Notes: generated from the sequence alone by a model not told the origin. DNA of 64,000 nucleotides from Gemella sp. zg-570 (GCF_018866345.1 NZ_CP076443.1:767501-831500); one strand, 5' to 3'. Numbered from the stretch's first letter, positions 17,967 through 26,836 are shown. Made by a program: numbers and translations.

Positions 17967-18689
17967 TTACTTACCTCTTAACTTGTTTGCTATAAACTTA
18001 TTAGCAGTTAATTCCACGTCATTATTTAATTCTAAAAATTCGTAAGTTCCATATTTATTGTCTAAAGCAGCTTTTATTAAATAATCTGTTACATTAGGAT
18101 TTTTAGGTAGTATTGGACCATGAAGATAAGTTCCTATTAAATTATTATAAAGTAAGCCCTCTTTTTTGTCATGGTCATTATTTCCATAACCTACTATAAC
18201 ATTACCCAAGCTATTATAATTATGATATGTTCTTCCTCCGTGATTTTCAAAACCAACTATATCTCCAAACTTTTCAGATTCTAATAATATATTTCCAACA
18301 AGTCTTGGTTTATTTGCAAGAGATTCTGTATAAAAATCTAAAATATTTAATCCCGCTAACTTATTTCCATCAGCAGTTTTGTAATATTCACCTAAAAATT
18401 GATAACCTCCACATATAGTTAAGGCTGGTATACCATCTTCTATCGCTACTTTAAATTCATTTTTTATTTTTACAAATTGTTCAGTAGCAATAGATTGTTC
18501 CCTATCTGAACCACCACCAATAAAAAACATATCACAATTAGAAAGTTTTACTCCCCTCGTATCAGTAATATTTTCTACTTCTAAATTTATTCCACGCCAC
18601 TCGCAACGTTTTTTTAATGAGATGACATTTCCTATATCTCCGTAAAGATTTAACTTGTCTGGCATAAAATGATATAATTTTAAGTTCAT
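17967..18689 (-). CDS. gatD: Lipid II isoglutaminyl synthase, glutaminase subunit GatD
   Basis: With MurT, GatD amidates the D-glutamate of lipid II to D-isoglutamine at the inner face of the membrane; GatD supplies ammonia from glutamine. 240 residues, a class I glutamine amidotransferase fold related to CobQ. The nucleophile is Cys93 in LTICGGYQFLG, and the catalytic His is His190 in GTYLHGPILPKNP; FIGGGSDREQ is also typical. It starts four bases after murT, so the two form an operon and a complex. Confidence 0.96.
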   Translation of the reverse strand: MNLKLYHFMPDKLNLYGDIGNVISLKKRCEWRGINLEVENITDTRGVKLSNCDMFFIGGGSDREQSIATEQFVKIKNEFKVAIEDGIPALTICGGYQFLGEYYKTADGNKLAGLNILDFYTESLANKPRLVGNILLESEKFGDIVGFENHGGRTYHNYNSLGNVIVGYGNNDHDKKEGLLYNNLIGTYLHGPILPKNPNVTDYLIKAALDNKYGTYEFLELNNDVELTANKFIANKLRGK

Positions 18690-18693
18690 TATC

Positions 18694-20004
18694 TTACCTA
18701 CTTTCTAATTCTTTTTGAGTTTCTACCAATGCGGTGTAATTAGGTATTACAATATTGTATTCACTATTGAGATTTTTTAATTTTTTAACAGCTAATTTAA
18801 TATTTTCTTCTACAAAAATTTCTGTTTTTATATCAGCATATTTAATTCTTAAAGCCAAGTCTTTAGCCCTTTTACCAGCACAAATAATATTAGCAATATT
18901 TTGCTTTTTTAAAATTTCAAAATTTGAATCCCATATCCAAGAAATATCAAATCCATCTGCCCCATTATCATTTAATACAATAAGATAGTTTATAGCTGAA
19001 TTTTTATTAATTGTATTTGCCATAGATAAAGATACATTCATACCTGCTGGATTTTTTGCTAGATTTATTAAAGTCATGGCTTCTTTGGAATTTTTTAAAA
19101 TTTGCATTCTTCCGTTATTAGAAGAATAAGTTGAAATTCCTTTTTTTATTTCCTCTTCACTTAAACCTAAAACTTTTAGTGTTGCATAGGCTGAAATTAA
19201 ATTATATATATTAAAATCTCCTAATTGATTAGTTGAAAATAGCCCTTCATTATTTATTGATAAATTTATAATCGGATTAACTTCTGCTAAAGTTACTTCG
19301 TAATCTGGCTCTACTCTTTTAAAAGAACAATTATCACAAGAATAATTACCTAATTGACTATAATTAATATGAGAATAATTTAACTTATTAGAACAAACAG
19401 GACAAAATTTTGATTCAGTAATTCCAATATCTTGAAATTTATATGCCCCATCTTTTATCCCAAAATAAACATTATTTTTCCCGTATTTTGATAATCTATT
19501 TACAAAAGGGTCATCGCTATTTAGAATTAACTGAATATCTTTGTCTTTAATTTCATCAGCTATTGTATTTATTAATGTATCAATTTCTCCAAATCTATCA
19601 ATTTGGTCTCTAAAAAAATTATTAAATACAAATTTTGTAGGTATTATATAGTTCATTACTTTTTTTATTGAACCTTCGTCAATTTCAATAATGGCTATTT
19701 TTGTATCTGGTTTACTTTGAATTGCAAACGTAGATATTATGCCATCTAGCATATTTGCACCTTCAAAATTATTAATAATATTAAAGCCTGATTTTTTCAA
19801 AGTATGGCCTATTAAGTTAGAAGTAGTTGTTTTTCCGTTAGTTCCTGTAATAAATACTATTTCATTAAATTGATTTGATAGTTTATTTAATATATTTTTA
19901 TCTAATTTTCTCAAAATTTTTCCAGGTAAATCCGTTCCTTTCTTACCAACAAGTATGCTAGAAAATCTTATTAATTTTGCTAATACACTATAAAATTTTA
20001 TCAT
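18694..20004 (-). CDS. murT: Lipid II isoglutaminyl synthase, ligase subunit MurT
   Basis: Mur-ligase-like ATPase partner of GatD that activates the glutamate carboxylate of lipid II for amidation. 436 residues. P-loop GTNGKTTTSN starts at residue 54, NNFFRDQIDRFGE is the MurT-type loop, and a four-cysteine zinc ribbon lies at Cys201, Cys204, Cys223 and Cys226, which MurC-F lack. The C-terminal domain contains the NDNGADGFDISWIWD box typical of MurT. Amidation is needed for efficient transpeptidation in many cocci. It follows the response regulator gene by 13 bases. Confidence 0.97.
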   Translation of the reverse strand: MIKFYSVLAKLIRFSSILVGKKGTDLPGKILRKLDKNILNKLSNQFNEIVFITGTNGKTTTSNLIGHTLKKSGFNIINNFEGANMLDGIISTFAIQSKPDTKIAIIEIDEGSIKKVMNYIIPTKFVFNNFFRDQIDRFGEIDTLINTIADEIKDKDIQLILNSDDPFVNRLSKYGKNNVYFGIKDGAYKFQDIGITESKFCPVCSNKLNYSHINYSQLGNYSCDNCSFKRVEPDYEVTLAEVNPIINLSINNEGLFSTNQLGDFNIYNLISAYATLKVLGLSEEEIKKGISTYSSNNGRMQILKNSKEAMTLINLAKNPAGMNVSLSMANTINKNSAINYLIVLNDNGADGFDISWIWDSNFEILKKQNIANIICAGKRAKDLALRIKYADIKTEIFVEENIKLAVKKLKNLNSEYNIVIPNYTALVETQKELESR

Positions 20005-20017
20005 CTTAACTCCTTAA

Positions 20018-20728
20018 TTAATTTTTACTAGAATCAAACATATATCCAGTTCCCCAAACCGTAACAATCATTTTTGAAACTGCAGGAGAGTATACATTAA
20101 TTTTTTTTCTTATACGTTTTATATGAGTATCGACAGTTCTTAAATCGCCATAAGAATCATAATTCCATACTGCTTTTAATAATTCAGTTCTGCTATGTAC
20201 TTTATCGGGATATTTAGATAAAAATATTAATAGTTCAAATTCTTTTGGAGTTAAATTTATTTCATAACCTGAAACAAAAACTTTATGAGAATTAACATCA
20301 ATTATTAATTCATTAAATACCAATACATCTTTAACACTAAATTCTGGCATATAAAAAACACTTTTTTTCGTTCTTTGTAAAATTGCCTTAACTCTCAAAA
20401 CTACTTCTCTTGGACTAAAGGGTTTAATAACATAGTCATCTGCCCCCATTTCAAAACCGTCAACCCTACTTTGTTCGTCTCCCTTGGCAGAAATTATTAT
20501 AATTGGTGTAGCCTTAGTAGTTCTTACTTCTCTTAATATTTTTATTCCATTTAATTTTGGTAAATGAATATCTAACAGAATACAAGAGTAATCAACATTT
20601 TTTAATTTTTCCAAACCCACTTGTCCATCACAGGCTTCGTCGACTATGTACCCCTCTCTTTCCAGGTACATTGTTAAAAGTTTTCTTATTCTTTCTTCAT
20701 CATCTATTACAAGTATTTTTTCTGACAT
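20018..20728 (-). CDS. srrA: OmpR-family response regulator, ResD/SrrA-like, no adjacent kinase
   Basis: DNA-binding response regulator of 236 residues. The receiver domain has acidic Asp9/Asp10, phospho-acceptor Asp53 in CILLDIHLP and Lys102 in VIKPFSPREV; the winged-helix output domain carries LTPKEFELLIFLSKYP and RTVDTHIKRIRKKI. The text around ATPIIIISAKGDEQSRVDGFE and the position right after scpB-rluB match ResD (Bacillus) and SrrA (Staphylococcus), which sense oxygen/respiratory state through a ResE/SrrB kinase. Here murT follows instead of a kinase, and no histidine kinase is present anywhere in the window. The symbol is by orthology of position and is tentative. Confidence 0.85.
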   Translation of the reverse strand: MSEKILVIDDEERIRKLLTMYLEREGYIVDEACDGQVGLEKLKNVDYSCILLDIHLPKLNGIKILREVRTTKATPIIIISAKGDEQSRVDGFEMGADDYVIKPFSPREVVLRVKAILQRTKKSVFYMPEFSVKDVLVFNELIIDVNSHKVFVSGYEINLTPKEFELLIFLSKYPDKVHSRTELLKAVWNYDSYGDLRTVDTHIKRIRKKINVYSPAVSKMIVTVWGTGYMFDSSKN

Positions 20729-20753
20729 ATATTAGTTCTCCAAATTCAAAAAA

Positions 20754-21479
20754 TTATCCGTTTTTAGCTTTATTTATTAGTGATTTTACTTCATGAATAG
20801 TTAATGGACGATATTCTCCTATTTTAAGTCCCTCTAAATTTAAGCCCTCTATTGCTACCCTTTTAAGTTTGATTACTTCATAACCTAAAGCTTCAAACAT
20901 TTTTCTAACTTGTCTATTTTTACCTTCAAAAATAGTTACTTGAATAAGTGTATTGCTAGACTTGTTCTTATTTTTTACAATACTTACTTTGGCAGGAGAT
21001 GTTTTATAATTATCTATTCTAACTCCAGATTTTAAAATTTTTATATGTTTTTCGTCTATTGAACCCTTAATTTTAGCAATATAGGTTTTACTAATCTTGT
21101 GTTTAGGATGTGTAATTAAGTTTGTAAATTCTCCATCATTAGTCATAAGTAAAAGACCTGAAGTATCATAATCTAATCTTCCAACAGGAAAAACTCTCTC
21201 TGAAACATTTGTGAAAAAATCTTTTACACATTTTCTATCTTTTTCATCAAACATTGAAGTTATAACTTTTTCTGGTTTGTAAAATAAATAATATCTTTTA
21301 TTTTCTTTCAGCAGCCTAATTCCTTCAACAATTATTATATCGCTAGAACTAGCTTTAGTCCCAAGTTCTCTAACAACTTGTCCGTTAACTGTAACTTTAC
21401 CATCTTTTATTAATTCTTCAGCCTTTCTTCTAGATGTATAACCAGAAGCCGCTATTAATTTCTGTAATCTTTCTTCCAT
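20754..21479 (-). CDS. rluB: 23S rRNA pseudouridine synthase, RluB/RsuA family
   Basis: Converts uridine to pseudouridine in rRNA, in Bacillota usually 23S. 241 residues. An N-terminal S4 RNA-binding domain (RLQKLIAASGYTSRRKAEELI) precedes the catalytic domain with the signature PVGRLDYDTSGLLLMTNDG; Asp103 is the catalytic residue. It sits in the conserved scpA-scpB-rluB-resD/srrA order. Confidence 0.95.
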   Translation of the reverse strand: MEERLQKLIAASGYTSRRKAEELIKDGKVTVNGQVVRELGTKASSSDIIIVEGIRLLKENKRYYLFYKPEKVITSMFDEKDRKCVKDFFTNVSERVFPVGRLDYDTSGLLLMTNDGEFTNLITHPKHKISKTYIAKIKGSIDEKHIKILKSGVRIDNYKTSPAKVSIVKNKNKSSNTLIQVTIFEGKNRQVRKMFEALGYEVIKLKRVAIEGLNLEGLKIGEYRPLTIHEVKSLINKAKNG

Positions 21480-21524
21480 TTTTTCCTCCTACTATTAAAA
21501 TTATAATTTCTCATTTATATTTTC

Positions 21525-22031
21525 TTATATTTTAGGTAATTCTTCTATTTTTTCTAAACCAAATATATCTAAAAATAAGTCAGTCGTTTCATATAATTTT
21601 GGTTTTCCAATTTTATCTAAAGTCTTGTTTGAAAAAATAAGTTCTTTTTCCAATAAATTATAGAGCATGCTATCACTATTAACTCCTCTTATTTCATCTA
21701 TTTGAGCTTTAGAAATAGGTTGATTATAAGCAATTATTGCCAGTGTTTCCAAAGCGGCTTTTGACAATTTAACTAAATTTTTAGAAGACAATTTTTCTTT
21801 TATGAATTTATAAATATTATCCTTAACCAACATTTTATAAACACCACCAAATTTTTTTATGACAAAAACTTTGGAATTTTTATTGTATTCATTAAGAAAT
21901 ATATTTAAAATATTTTCTGCTTCATTTAAAGTAATATCAGAGAAAATTGAATAATATTCTATGGATATCCCTTCATCGCCTTTTATAAAAAATAAGCCTT
22001 CTAATATTTCTTTTGTATTATCTAATAACAT
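21525..22031 (-). CDS. scpB: Segregation and condensation protein B
   Basis: Winged-helix kite protein that dimerises and binds ScpA and SMC in the bacterial condensin. 168 residues, slightly short for the family. The characteristic motif LSKAALETLAIIAYNQPISKAQIDEIRGV is present (about residues 88-116; described, not quoted further), followed by DKIGKPKLYETTDLFLDIFG. It starts 13 bases after scpA. The SMC partner is encoded at 31229-34780. Confidence 0.95.
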   Translation of the reverse strand: MLLDNTKEILEGLFFIKGDEGISIEYYSIFSDITLNEAENILNIFLNEYNKNSKVFVIKKFGGVYKMLVKDNIYKFIKEKLSSKNLVKLSKAALETLAIIAYNQPISKAQIDEIRGVNSDSMLYNLLEKELIFSNKTLDKIGKPKLYETTDLFLDIFGLEKIEELPKI

Positions 22032-22044
22032 AAATTTATTTTTA

Positions 22045-22734
22045 CTAAATATCTTTAGCCGCGATATATAGTTTTTCTCCTAACTCATTACAAATAATTA
22101 ACTGTTCTCTTAACATATCTAAAATACAAATAAAAGCTGCGACTAATTCATCTCTAGTTTGAAAATTCAAAATAAATTTTTCAAATTCAAATTTACTATC
22201 GTAAGATTTTATTTTGAAAATTATTTCTTCTCTAATTTTTTCTATGGATATTTCTTTCCTATAACGTATATTTTCTTCTAATTTTCTTAATTTATTGGAA
22301 TTTTCTAAGATGTTTTTAAAGGCTACATATAGCTTTTTAGCAGGCATATTCATTAATTTGGAATCTAACAAGATTTCTTCATTTTCTTTTTCTCCAAAAT
22401 TATTTCTTATTTCCTGCATTTCAGATAAAATACTTTGAATTTCCTTGTAATTCTTATAATCTACAAGTTTCGTTACTAATTCTTCTTCAATATAGTCGGC
22501 TTCTTCATCTTTGGGTAGTAAACTTTTACTTTTAATAAGTATTAGTGTTGACGCCATAACAATATAATCTTCAGCATTTTCTAATGAAATTTCGTCTAAT
22601 TGCTTAATATATTCTAAATAACTATCTGTCAATTTTTCTATGGGTATATTATGAATATCTATCTCCATCTTTTCAATAAGGTGAAGCAGTAAATCCATTG
22701 GTCCTTGGAAAACTTCTAATTCTACATTGTACAT
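22045..22734 (-). CDS. scpA: Segregation and condensation protein A
   Basis: Kleisin subunit that bridges the SMC heads in condensin and supports chromosome segregation. 229 residues. The N-terminal kleisin motif VFQGPMDLLLHLIEKMEIDI (residues 9 onward) and TDSYLEYIKQLDEISLENA-like region are typical, followed by the KSKSLLPKDE linker; the C-terminal winged helix binds the SMC cap. Upstream is the XerD-like gene, as in streptococci, with which it is probably co-transcribed. Confidence 0.95.
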   Translation of the reverse strand: MYNVELEVFQGPMDLLLHLIEKMEIDIHNIPIEKLTDSYLEYIKQLDEISLENAEDYIVMASTLILIKSKSLLPKDEEADYIEEELVTKLVDYKNYKEIQSILSEMQEIRNNFGEKENEEILLDSKLMNMPAKKLYVAFKNILENSNKLRKLEENIRYRKEISIEKIREEIIFKIKSYDSKFEFEKFILNFQTRDELVAAFICILDMLREQLIICNELGEKLYIAAKDI

Positions 22735-22746
22735 TAAATATATTTC

Positions 22747-23640
22747 CTAACTATTAATTCTATTTCTAGGATGATTTTTTATAATTTTATTTATCTTTGA
22801 ACTTTTATTCATACTATCTAAATAATTTTTTAAACTTTGAATTGTGCTTAATCCCAAAAGTTCCCTTACTTCGTCTATTGATATGCCATCTTCTAGTAAA
22901 TGAACTGCCAAGGAATTTCTAAAAGTTGTTGGATTAAGGTCTTTTGTAATTGAAATATCTTCCGCTCTTCTCTTGAAAATTTTCCAAAATCCCTGTCTTG
23001 TTAATTTATCTCCTTTTGAAGAAACAAATAAATATTCCATACTATCAAATTTTTTATTACATTCAAAAATATATTTATGCAAAGAGTTTATAGTTTCTTT
23101 ATTAAGTGGTACAGTATGAATAATATCTTTTTGTCCCTTATATTTTAAATAGCCTATTGATAAATTTACATCTTCATACTTTAAATTTATACAATCTGTT
23201 GGTTTTATTCCTATTGCATAAACCAATTCAAAAATTGCCTTATCTCGTAATTCAATAAAAGTATCTCCCTTAAAATTCAGAATTTCACTTATTTCTTCCC
23301 TAGAAAATATCACTATTTCTTCTTCAAGTAAATTATTTTTTTTTATTGGTAAGTCAATCTTTATCTTGTTTGCAACAAGATTTTCTTCGAATAAAAATTT
23401 ATTAAACATATTTATAGAGGAAACTATTCTTGAAATTGTTGAAATTGAATAATTTTCTTTTTTTAAAAATAATAAGTATTTTTTTACGTCTTCGTTATTT
23501 GTTGTAAAATTTTCCAGTATTTTTTTTAATGAATAATTATTTAATTTTGTAATATCCAATATATAAGAGTTTATAGTATTTTTAGACAGGGATTTATTTT
23601 CTAAATATGTTCTAAATCTATCAATTATTTTTACAGTCAT
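22747..23640 (-). CDS. XerD-like tyrosine-recombinase fold protein with altered catalytic residues
   Basis: 297 residues with an N-terminal SAM-like core-binding domain (1-90) and a C-terminal catalytic-type domain. Against XerC/XerD, the first catalytic Arg is Lys146 (GIKPTD where GIRxSE is expected), the HxxR histidine is Thr238 (TTFR) and the later LLGH histidine is Leu264 (LLGLS). The beta-hairpin Lys168, Arg241 and nucleophile-position Tyr273 remain. Three of the conserved positions being changed argues against normal strand exchange. Streptococci have a XerD-like gene without recombinase activity next to scpA, and this gene is in the same place, 12 bases before scpA. A structural role with the condensin genes is possible but unproven. 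It has a GGAGG ribosome site. Confidence 0.8.
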   Translation of the reverse strand: MTVKIIDRFRTYLENKSLSKNTINSYILDITKLNNYSLKKILENFTTNNEDVKKYLLFLKKENYSISTISRIVSSINMFNKFLFEENLVANKIKIDLPIKKNNLLEEEIVIFSREEISEILNFKGDTFIELRDKAIFELVYAIGIKPTDCINLKYEDVNLSIGYLKYKGQKDIIHTVPLNKETINSLHKYIFECNKKFDSMEYLFVSSKGDKLTRQGFWKIFKRRAEDISITKDLNPTTFRNSLAVHLLEDGISIDEVRELLGLSTIQSLKNYLDSMNKSSKINKIIKNHPRNRINS

Positions 23641-23654
23641 TAGACCTCCAATTA

Positions 23655-24359
23655 TTAATTTTTATTAAAAATATACTTATCGTGTATGGTTGAAATAAAA
23701 AGATTAAATAATAATATCAATATTGTTAATAGTATTGCCCTATGCCCAAAGATATTAGAAAAAATTCCTCCTACAATTACTCCAGAAAAGAAAAACAATA
23801 TTATTACAAAATACAATATTAATTTATTTCTACTAGCTAATTCTTTCTTATAAAAATATCTAAACAAATGTTCACTAGCCGACCTTAAATTCCCAGTACA
23901 GAAAATACTAGCAAAGGGTATTTTATTTACAGTTCTAAAACTATCATACTGCATGGCACAAACAAATGAAATAATAAGTGGTCTTATATCAAAAACAATA
24001 ATATTAGGTACTAAATATACAATAACTAATAATATGGTCTGAATGATTAAGGATAAATTAAGATACCTAGCAATAGATAAATTTGAATATTTTGTTACAA
24101 TATATTCATTAAAAATAACACCCATAATAAAAAATAAAACTGGTGGTACATAGTTAAAAGAGGTTAAAAAATCTCCTTTTGCAATTTCTAAACCTATAAA
24201 TATTAAATTTCCTGTTTGAGCATTAGCAAATATTCCCTTTGAATTTATAAAAGTATAAGCGTCAAAAAATCCTCCAACAAATGTTAATAATAATGCTACC
24301 AATATTTGTTCATTACTGGGTAAGTTTTTATTTAAAATAATTAAATTTTTTATTTGCAT
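23655..24359 (-). CDS. YoaK-family (DUF1275) membrane protein
   Basis: 234 residues, six hydrophobic segments. The N-terminal part LTFVGGFFDAYTFI followed by FANAQTGNLIF is the hallmark of the YoaK/DUF1275 family, whose transported substrate, if any, is unknown. Conserved FCTGNLRSA occurs in the second half. It lies between a NUDIX gene and the XerD-like gene in a minus-strand run, but the gene has only a weak ribosome site, so the functional link is unclear. Confidence 0.88.
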   Translation of the reverse strand: MQIKNLIILNKNLPSNEQILVALLLTFVGGFFDAYTFINSKGIFANAQTGNLIFIGLEIAKGDFLTSFNYVPPVLFFIMGVIFNEYIVTKYSNLSIARYLNLSLIIQTILLVIVYLVPNIIVFDIRPLIISFVCAMQYDSFRTVNKIPFASIFCTGNLRSASEHLFRYFYKKELASRNKLILYFVIILFFFSGVIVGGIFSNIFGHRAILLTILILLFNLFISTIHDKYIFNKN

Positions 24360-24374
24360 AATAGATTATTGACC

Positions 24375-25259
24375 TTAGTCAAAAATAACCTCCCATTCAT
24401 CAACATTTTTATAACATTCAAAACACATTTCTATCTGCTCTTTTGTTGTTCTATTTTGTGAAAGTTCAGGTAATTCATTTAACGAAAAAAATCCAACAGA
24501 TTCTGTTTCTGTATTTTCTAAAAAATTATGACTTAAATAATCACATAAAACAAAAATTTTCATCATTCCCAAAGGAAATGAATATTCATGATGCTTATTA
24601 TAATTTAATAGAGCTATAACTTTTATAGGATTTACTACTGCACCAGCTTCTTCATAAGATTCCTTAATTATATTTTCCCTTAATGTTTTATTTACATCTT
24701 GGTAGCCGCCAGGTAAAGCCCACTTTCCATCTATTTTTTCTTTAACTAAAAGTATCTTATAATCTTTTATTATAACTGCCCTATTTTCTATTTTAGGAGT
24801 TTGATACCCTACTTCATTTGCAAAAAAATTTTTTACTTTTTTTATTGGAAGTTTATATTTATAACTTATCATTTCACAAGCTATTTCTCTAATTCTTTCT
24901 GCTCTTTCAATATCAAACTGATTTTTACTATATGCTAGAGTATTTTGTGCTAAAAACTGTAATTCTGTCGCCCAAGAAACTAGCAAATCTGATTTGTATA
25001 TTTTAATAACATCTTCTAAAAACTTTATACATATAGAATTTTTAATGTCTAAAAATTCATAATCATTCAATATTAGAAATACACTTTGACAATTACTTGT
25101 TATTTTATCTTTATTTGCAGTTAAATATAGAGTATTTTTTATGGGGCTATCAATCCTATCTATATAATCAAAATTAATATTATTTTCTAAATAAAGATTT
25201 TTTATATTGTTGTCAATTATATCTTTTAATTCAATATCTATTAATAATTTTTTAAACAT
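24375..25259 (-). CDS. NUDIX hydrolase with N-terminal nucleoside-diphosphate-hydrolase domain
   Basis: 294 residues. Residues about 105-165 (SWATELQFLAQNTLAYSK, QFDIERAERIREIACEMI) look like the helical domain that precedes some NUDIX hydrolases acting on nucleoside diphosphates linked to another group. The NUDIX box follows: GGYQDVNKTLRENIIKESYE then EAG, keeping the catalytic EE pair though the first Glu of GX5E is Lys and the RE is KE. The N-terminal 100 residues match nothing I recognise. Cytoplasmic; substrate unknown. A candidate promoter lies just upstream, so it probably heads the long run to gatD. Confidence 0.82.
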   Translation of the reverse strand: MFKKLLIDIELKDIIDNNIKNLYLENNINFDYIDRIDSPIKNTLYLTANKDKITSNCQSVFLILNDYEFLDIKNSICIKFLEDVIKIYKSDLLVSWATELQFLAQNTLAYSKNQFDIERAERIREIACEMISYKYKLPIKKVKNFFANEVGYQTPKIENRAVIIKDYKILLVKEKIDGKWALPGGYQDVNKTLRENIIKESYEEAGAVVNPIKVIALLNYNKHHEYSFPLGMMKIFVLCDYLSHNFLENTETESVGFFSLNELPELSQNRTTKEQIEMCFECYKNVDEWEVIFD

Positions 25260-25295
25260 TAACTAACACCCTACTATAAAATTAATATAATATAT

Positions 25296-25324
25296 ATTTT
25301 ACATTTTTTTATAATTTATGTAAA
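25296..25324 (-). promoter_or_regulatory. Candidate promoter for NUDIX-YoaK-XerD-like-scp run
   Basis: TTTACA and TAAAAT on the minus strand with 17 bases between, located between the lepB terminator and the NUDIX start. Several other A/T hexamers compete nearby. Confidence 0.45.
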
Positions 25325-25350
25325 CTCTAAACTATTTTTAAATAAAATAA

Positions 25351-25373
25351 AAAACGAGATTAATTCTCGTTTT
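25351..25373 (-). terminator. Terminator after lepB
   Basis: AAAACGAGA / TCTCGTTTT stem with a five-base loop, continuing into TTTTTTATTTT on the minus strand. It begins two bases after the lepB stop and could also act on the plus strand. Confidence 0.85.
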
Positions 25374-25374
25374 A

Positions 25375-25929
25375 TTAGAATGTTTTAACAGATGTAAATG
25401 GATAATATCTTAGCATAACTTTTCCTACGATAGTGTCTTTTTTAACAAAACCAAATGACCTACTATCCGTGCTGTTTGGTCTATTATCTCCCATAACAAA
25501 ATATGAACCTTCTGGAACAGTTTTTGATTTCGTGCTTATTAAGTATTCAATATTAAAATCTAGCGTAAGATTCACATTCTTAGAATTAGATTTTAACTCT
25601 GATTTTTTTTTCTCCAAATATGGTTCTTCAAATTTTTCACCATTAATGTACAAAACATCATCTATAACTTCTACGGTATCTCCAGGAATACCAATTATTC
25701 TTTTTATATAATCATCTGTTTCATTAGCGTGAAAGACTATTACATCTCCTCTTTCATAATTTTTACTAACTTTATTTATAAGCACTTTATCACTATCTGC
25801 GAATGTGTAATCCATAGAATGCCCTTTTACTGTATAAGGTGCTGCTGCGTAAGTTGTAATTGCAAAATATAGGGATAAAGATACAATTACAACTAAAATC
25901 CACTCTAATATTTCTTTTAAAAATTTCAC
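25375..25929 (-). CDS. lepB: Signal peptidase I
   Basis: Membrane serine protease that removes signal peptides from exported proteins. About 184 residues: one N-terminal membrane segment (about 8-28), then the Ser/Lys dyad, Ser in KGHSMDYTF (residue 40 in the longer form) and Lys in DDYIKRIIGIPGD, followed by the box GDNRPNSTDSRSFG. The start is taken as GTG at 25929, seven bases after GAGG; an ATG two codons earlier (25935) lies only one base from that site. It is closed by its own terminator and preceded by an extended -10 promoter. Confidence 0.95.
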   Translation of the reverse strand: MKFLKEILEWILVVIVSLSLYFAITTYAAAPYTVKGHSMDYTFADSDKVLINKVSKNYERGDVIVFHANETDDYIKRIIGIPGDTVEVIDDVLYINGEKFEEPYLEKKKSELKSNSKNVNLTLDFNIEYLISTKSKTVPEGSYFVMGDNRPNSTDSRSFGFVKKDTIVGKVMLRYYPFTSVKTF

Positions 25930-25964
25930 TGTCATTCCTCTTTTATATAAAATTTTACTTTCTA

Positions 25965-25973
25965 ATTATACCA
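25965..25973 (-). promoter_or_regulatory. Extended -10 promoter for lepB
   Basis: TGGTATAAT on the minus strand, about 36 bases before the lepB start; no convincing -35. Confidence 0.5.
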
Positions 25974-25990
25974 CAGTATATAAATTATTA

Positions 25991-26836
25991 CTACACATTT
26001 AAGTATTTTTTTAAATCATCAATAATATTTTCAGTATCAGAAAAACCTAAATTATAAATTTTAGTAATTTTTTCTACATCTTTTTCCAACCTTTTTACTT
26101 TTAAGTCATAAGAGGGTCTTATTACAAATATTTCCTTGTTTTTTTCTAATTCTTCTATCTTATCTAGTGAATTATTATATACTTTAGCTCTGTTAAAAAT
26201 AGTTTCAGCTAATTTTCCATATTTCTTTTCTGCAATTTTAAAAAGTATTGGATTTTTTTTAGTAGATTTTCTATATTCATGTGGTCTTGTTAAAACTACA
26301 ATAATTTTATCATAACCCATTTCTAACATTTTATTTATAGGGATACTATCAGCTATTCCGCCATCTAAATATTTTTTACCATTTATCTCAACTACTTGTG
26401 AGAAAAAAGGAAGGGCAGAACTTGCTCTAAAGACTTCCATTTGCTTAAAAACATCTTTTATTTTTATATATTCAGCTTCGCAAGTTTCGATATTTGTAAC
26501 AGTAGCAAAAAAATCAATATTAGAATCTGCAAATTTTTCTTGATTAAAAACATCTAATTTTTGAGGTATAGTATAATATGCAAATTCTTTATTCACTATA
26601 TTTCCAGTTTTAATAAAAGATTTTAAACCCATATACATAGGATGTTTTATGTATTTTGTATTGTAATTTAAGGCTCTTCCCCTCTGCTTAGAAACGTAAT
26701 TGACACCAAAAAGTGAACCTGCAGACACACCTATAATGCCATCAACTTTTATATTATTATCTAAAAAAGAATCTAAAACACCAGCAGTATACATGCCTCT
26801 CATTGCTCCGCCTTCTAATAATAATCCTACTTTCAT
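25991..26836 (-). CDS. Patatin-like phospholipase (RssA/YjjU-type)
   Basis: Serine esterase/phospholipase fold, 281 residues, no signal peptide, so probably cytoplasmic. The oxyanion glycine-rich LEGGAMRGMYTAGVL, the nucleophile elbow GVSAGS with Ser about 39-41, and the catalytic-dyad Asp in DGGIADSIP are all visible. The bacterial YjjU/YlbK-type family to which it belongs has poorly known substrates. It sits upstream of lepB and downstream of its own promoter; no functional partner is evident. Confidence 0.9.
   Translation of the reverse strand: MKVGLLLEGGAMRGMYTAGVLDSFLDNNIKVDGIIGVSAGSLFGVNYVSKQRGRALNYNTKYIKHPMYMGLKSFIKTGNIVNKEFAYYTIPQKLDVFNQEKFADSNIDFFATVTNIETCEAEYIKIKDVFKQMEVFRASSALPFFSQVVEINGKKYLDGGIADSIPINKMLEMGYDKIIVVLTRPHEYRKSTKKNPILFKIAEKKYGKLAETIFNRAKVYNNSLDKIEELEKNKEIFVIRPSYDLKVKRLEKDVEKITKIYNLGFSDTENIIDDLKKYLNV

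Noticed and set aside
25991-26836. Patatin-like gene as a phage-defence effector (CBASS CapV type)
   Set aside because: No cyclic-nucleotide synthase or other CBASS gene is adjacent; it matches the common YjjU/RssA housekeeping type.
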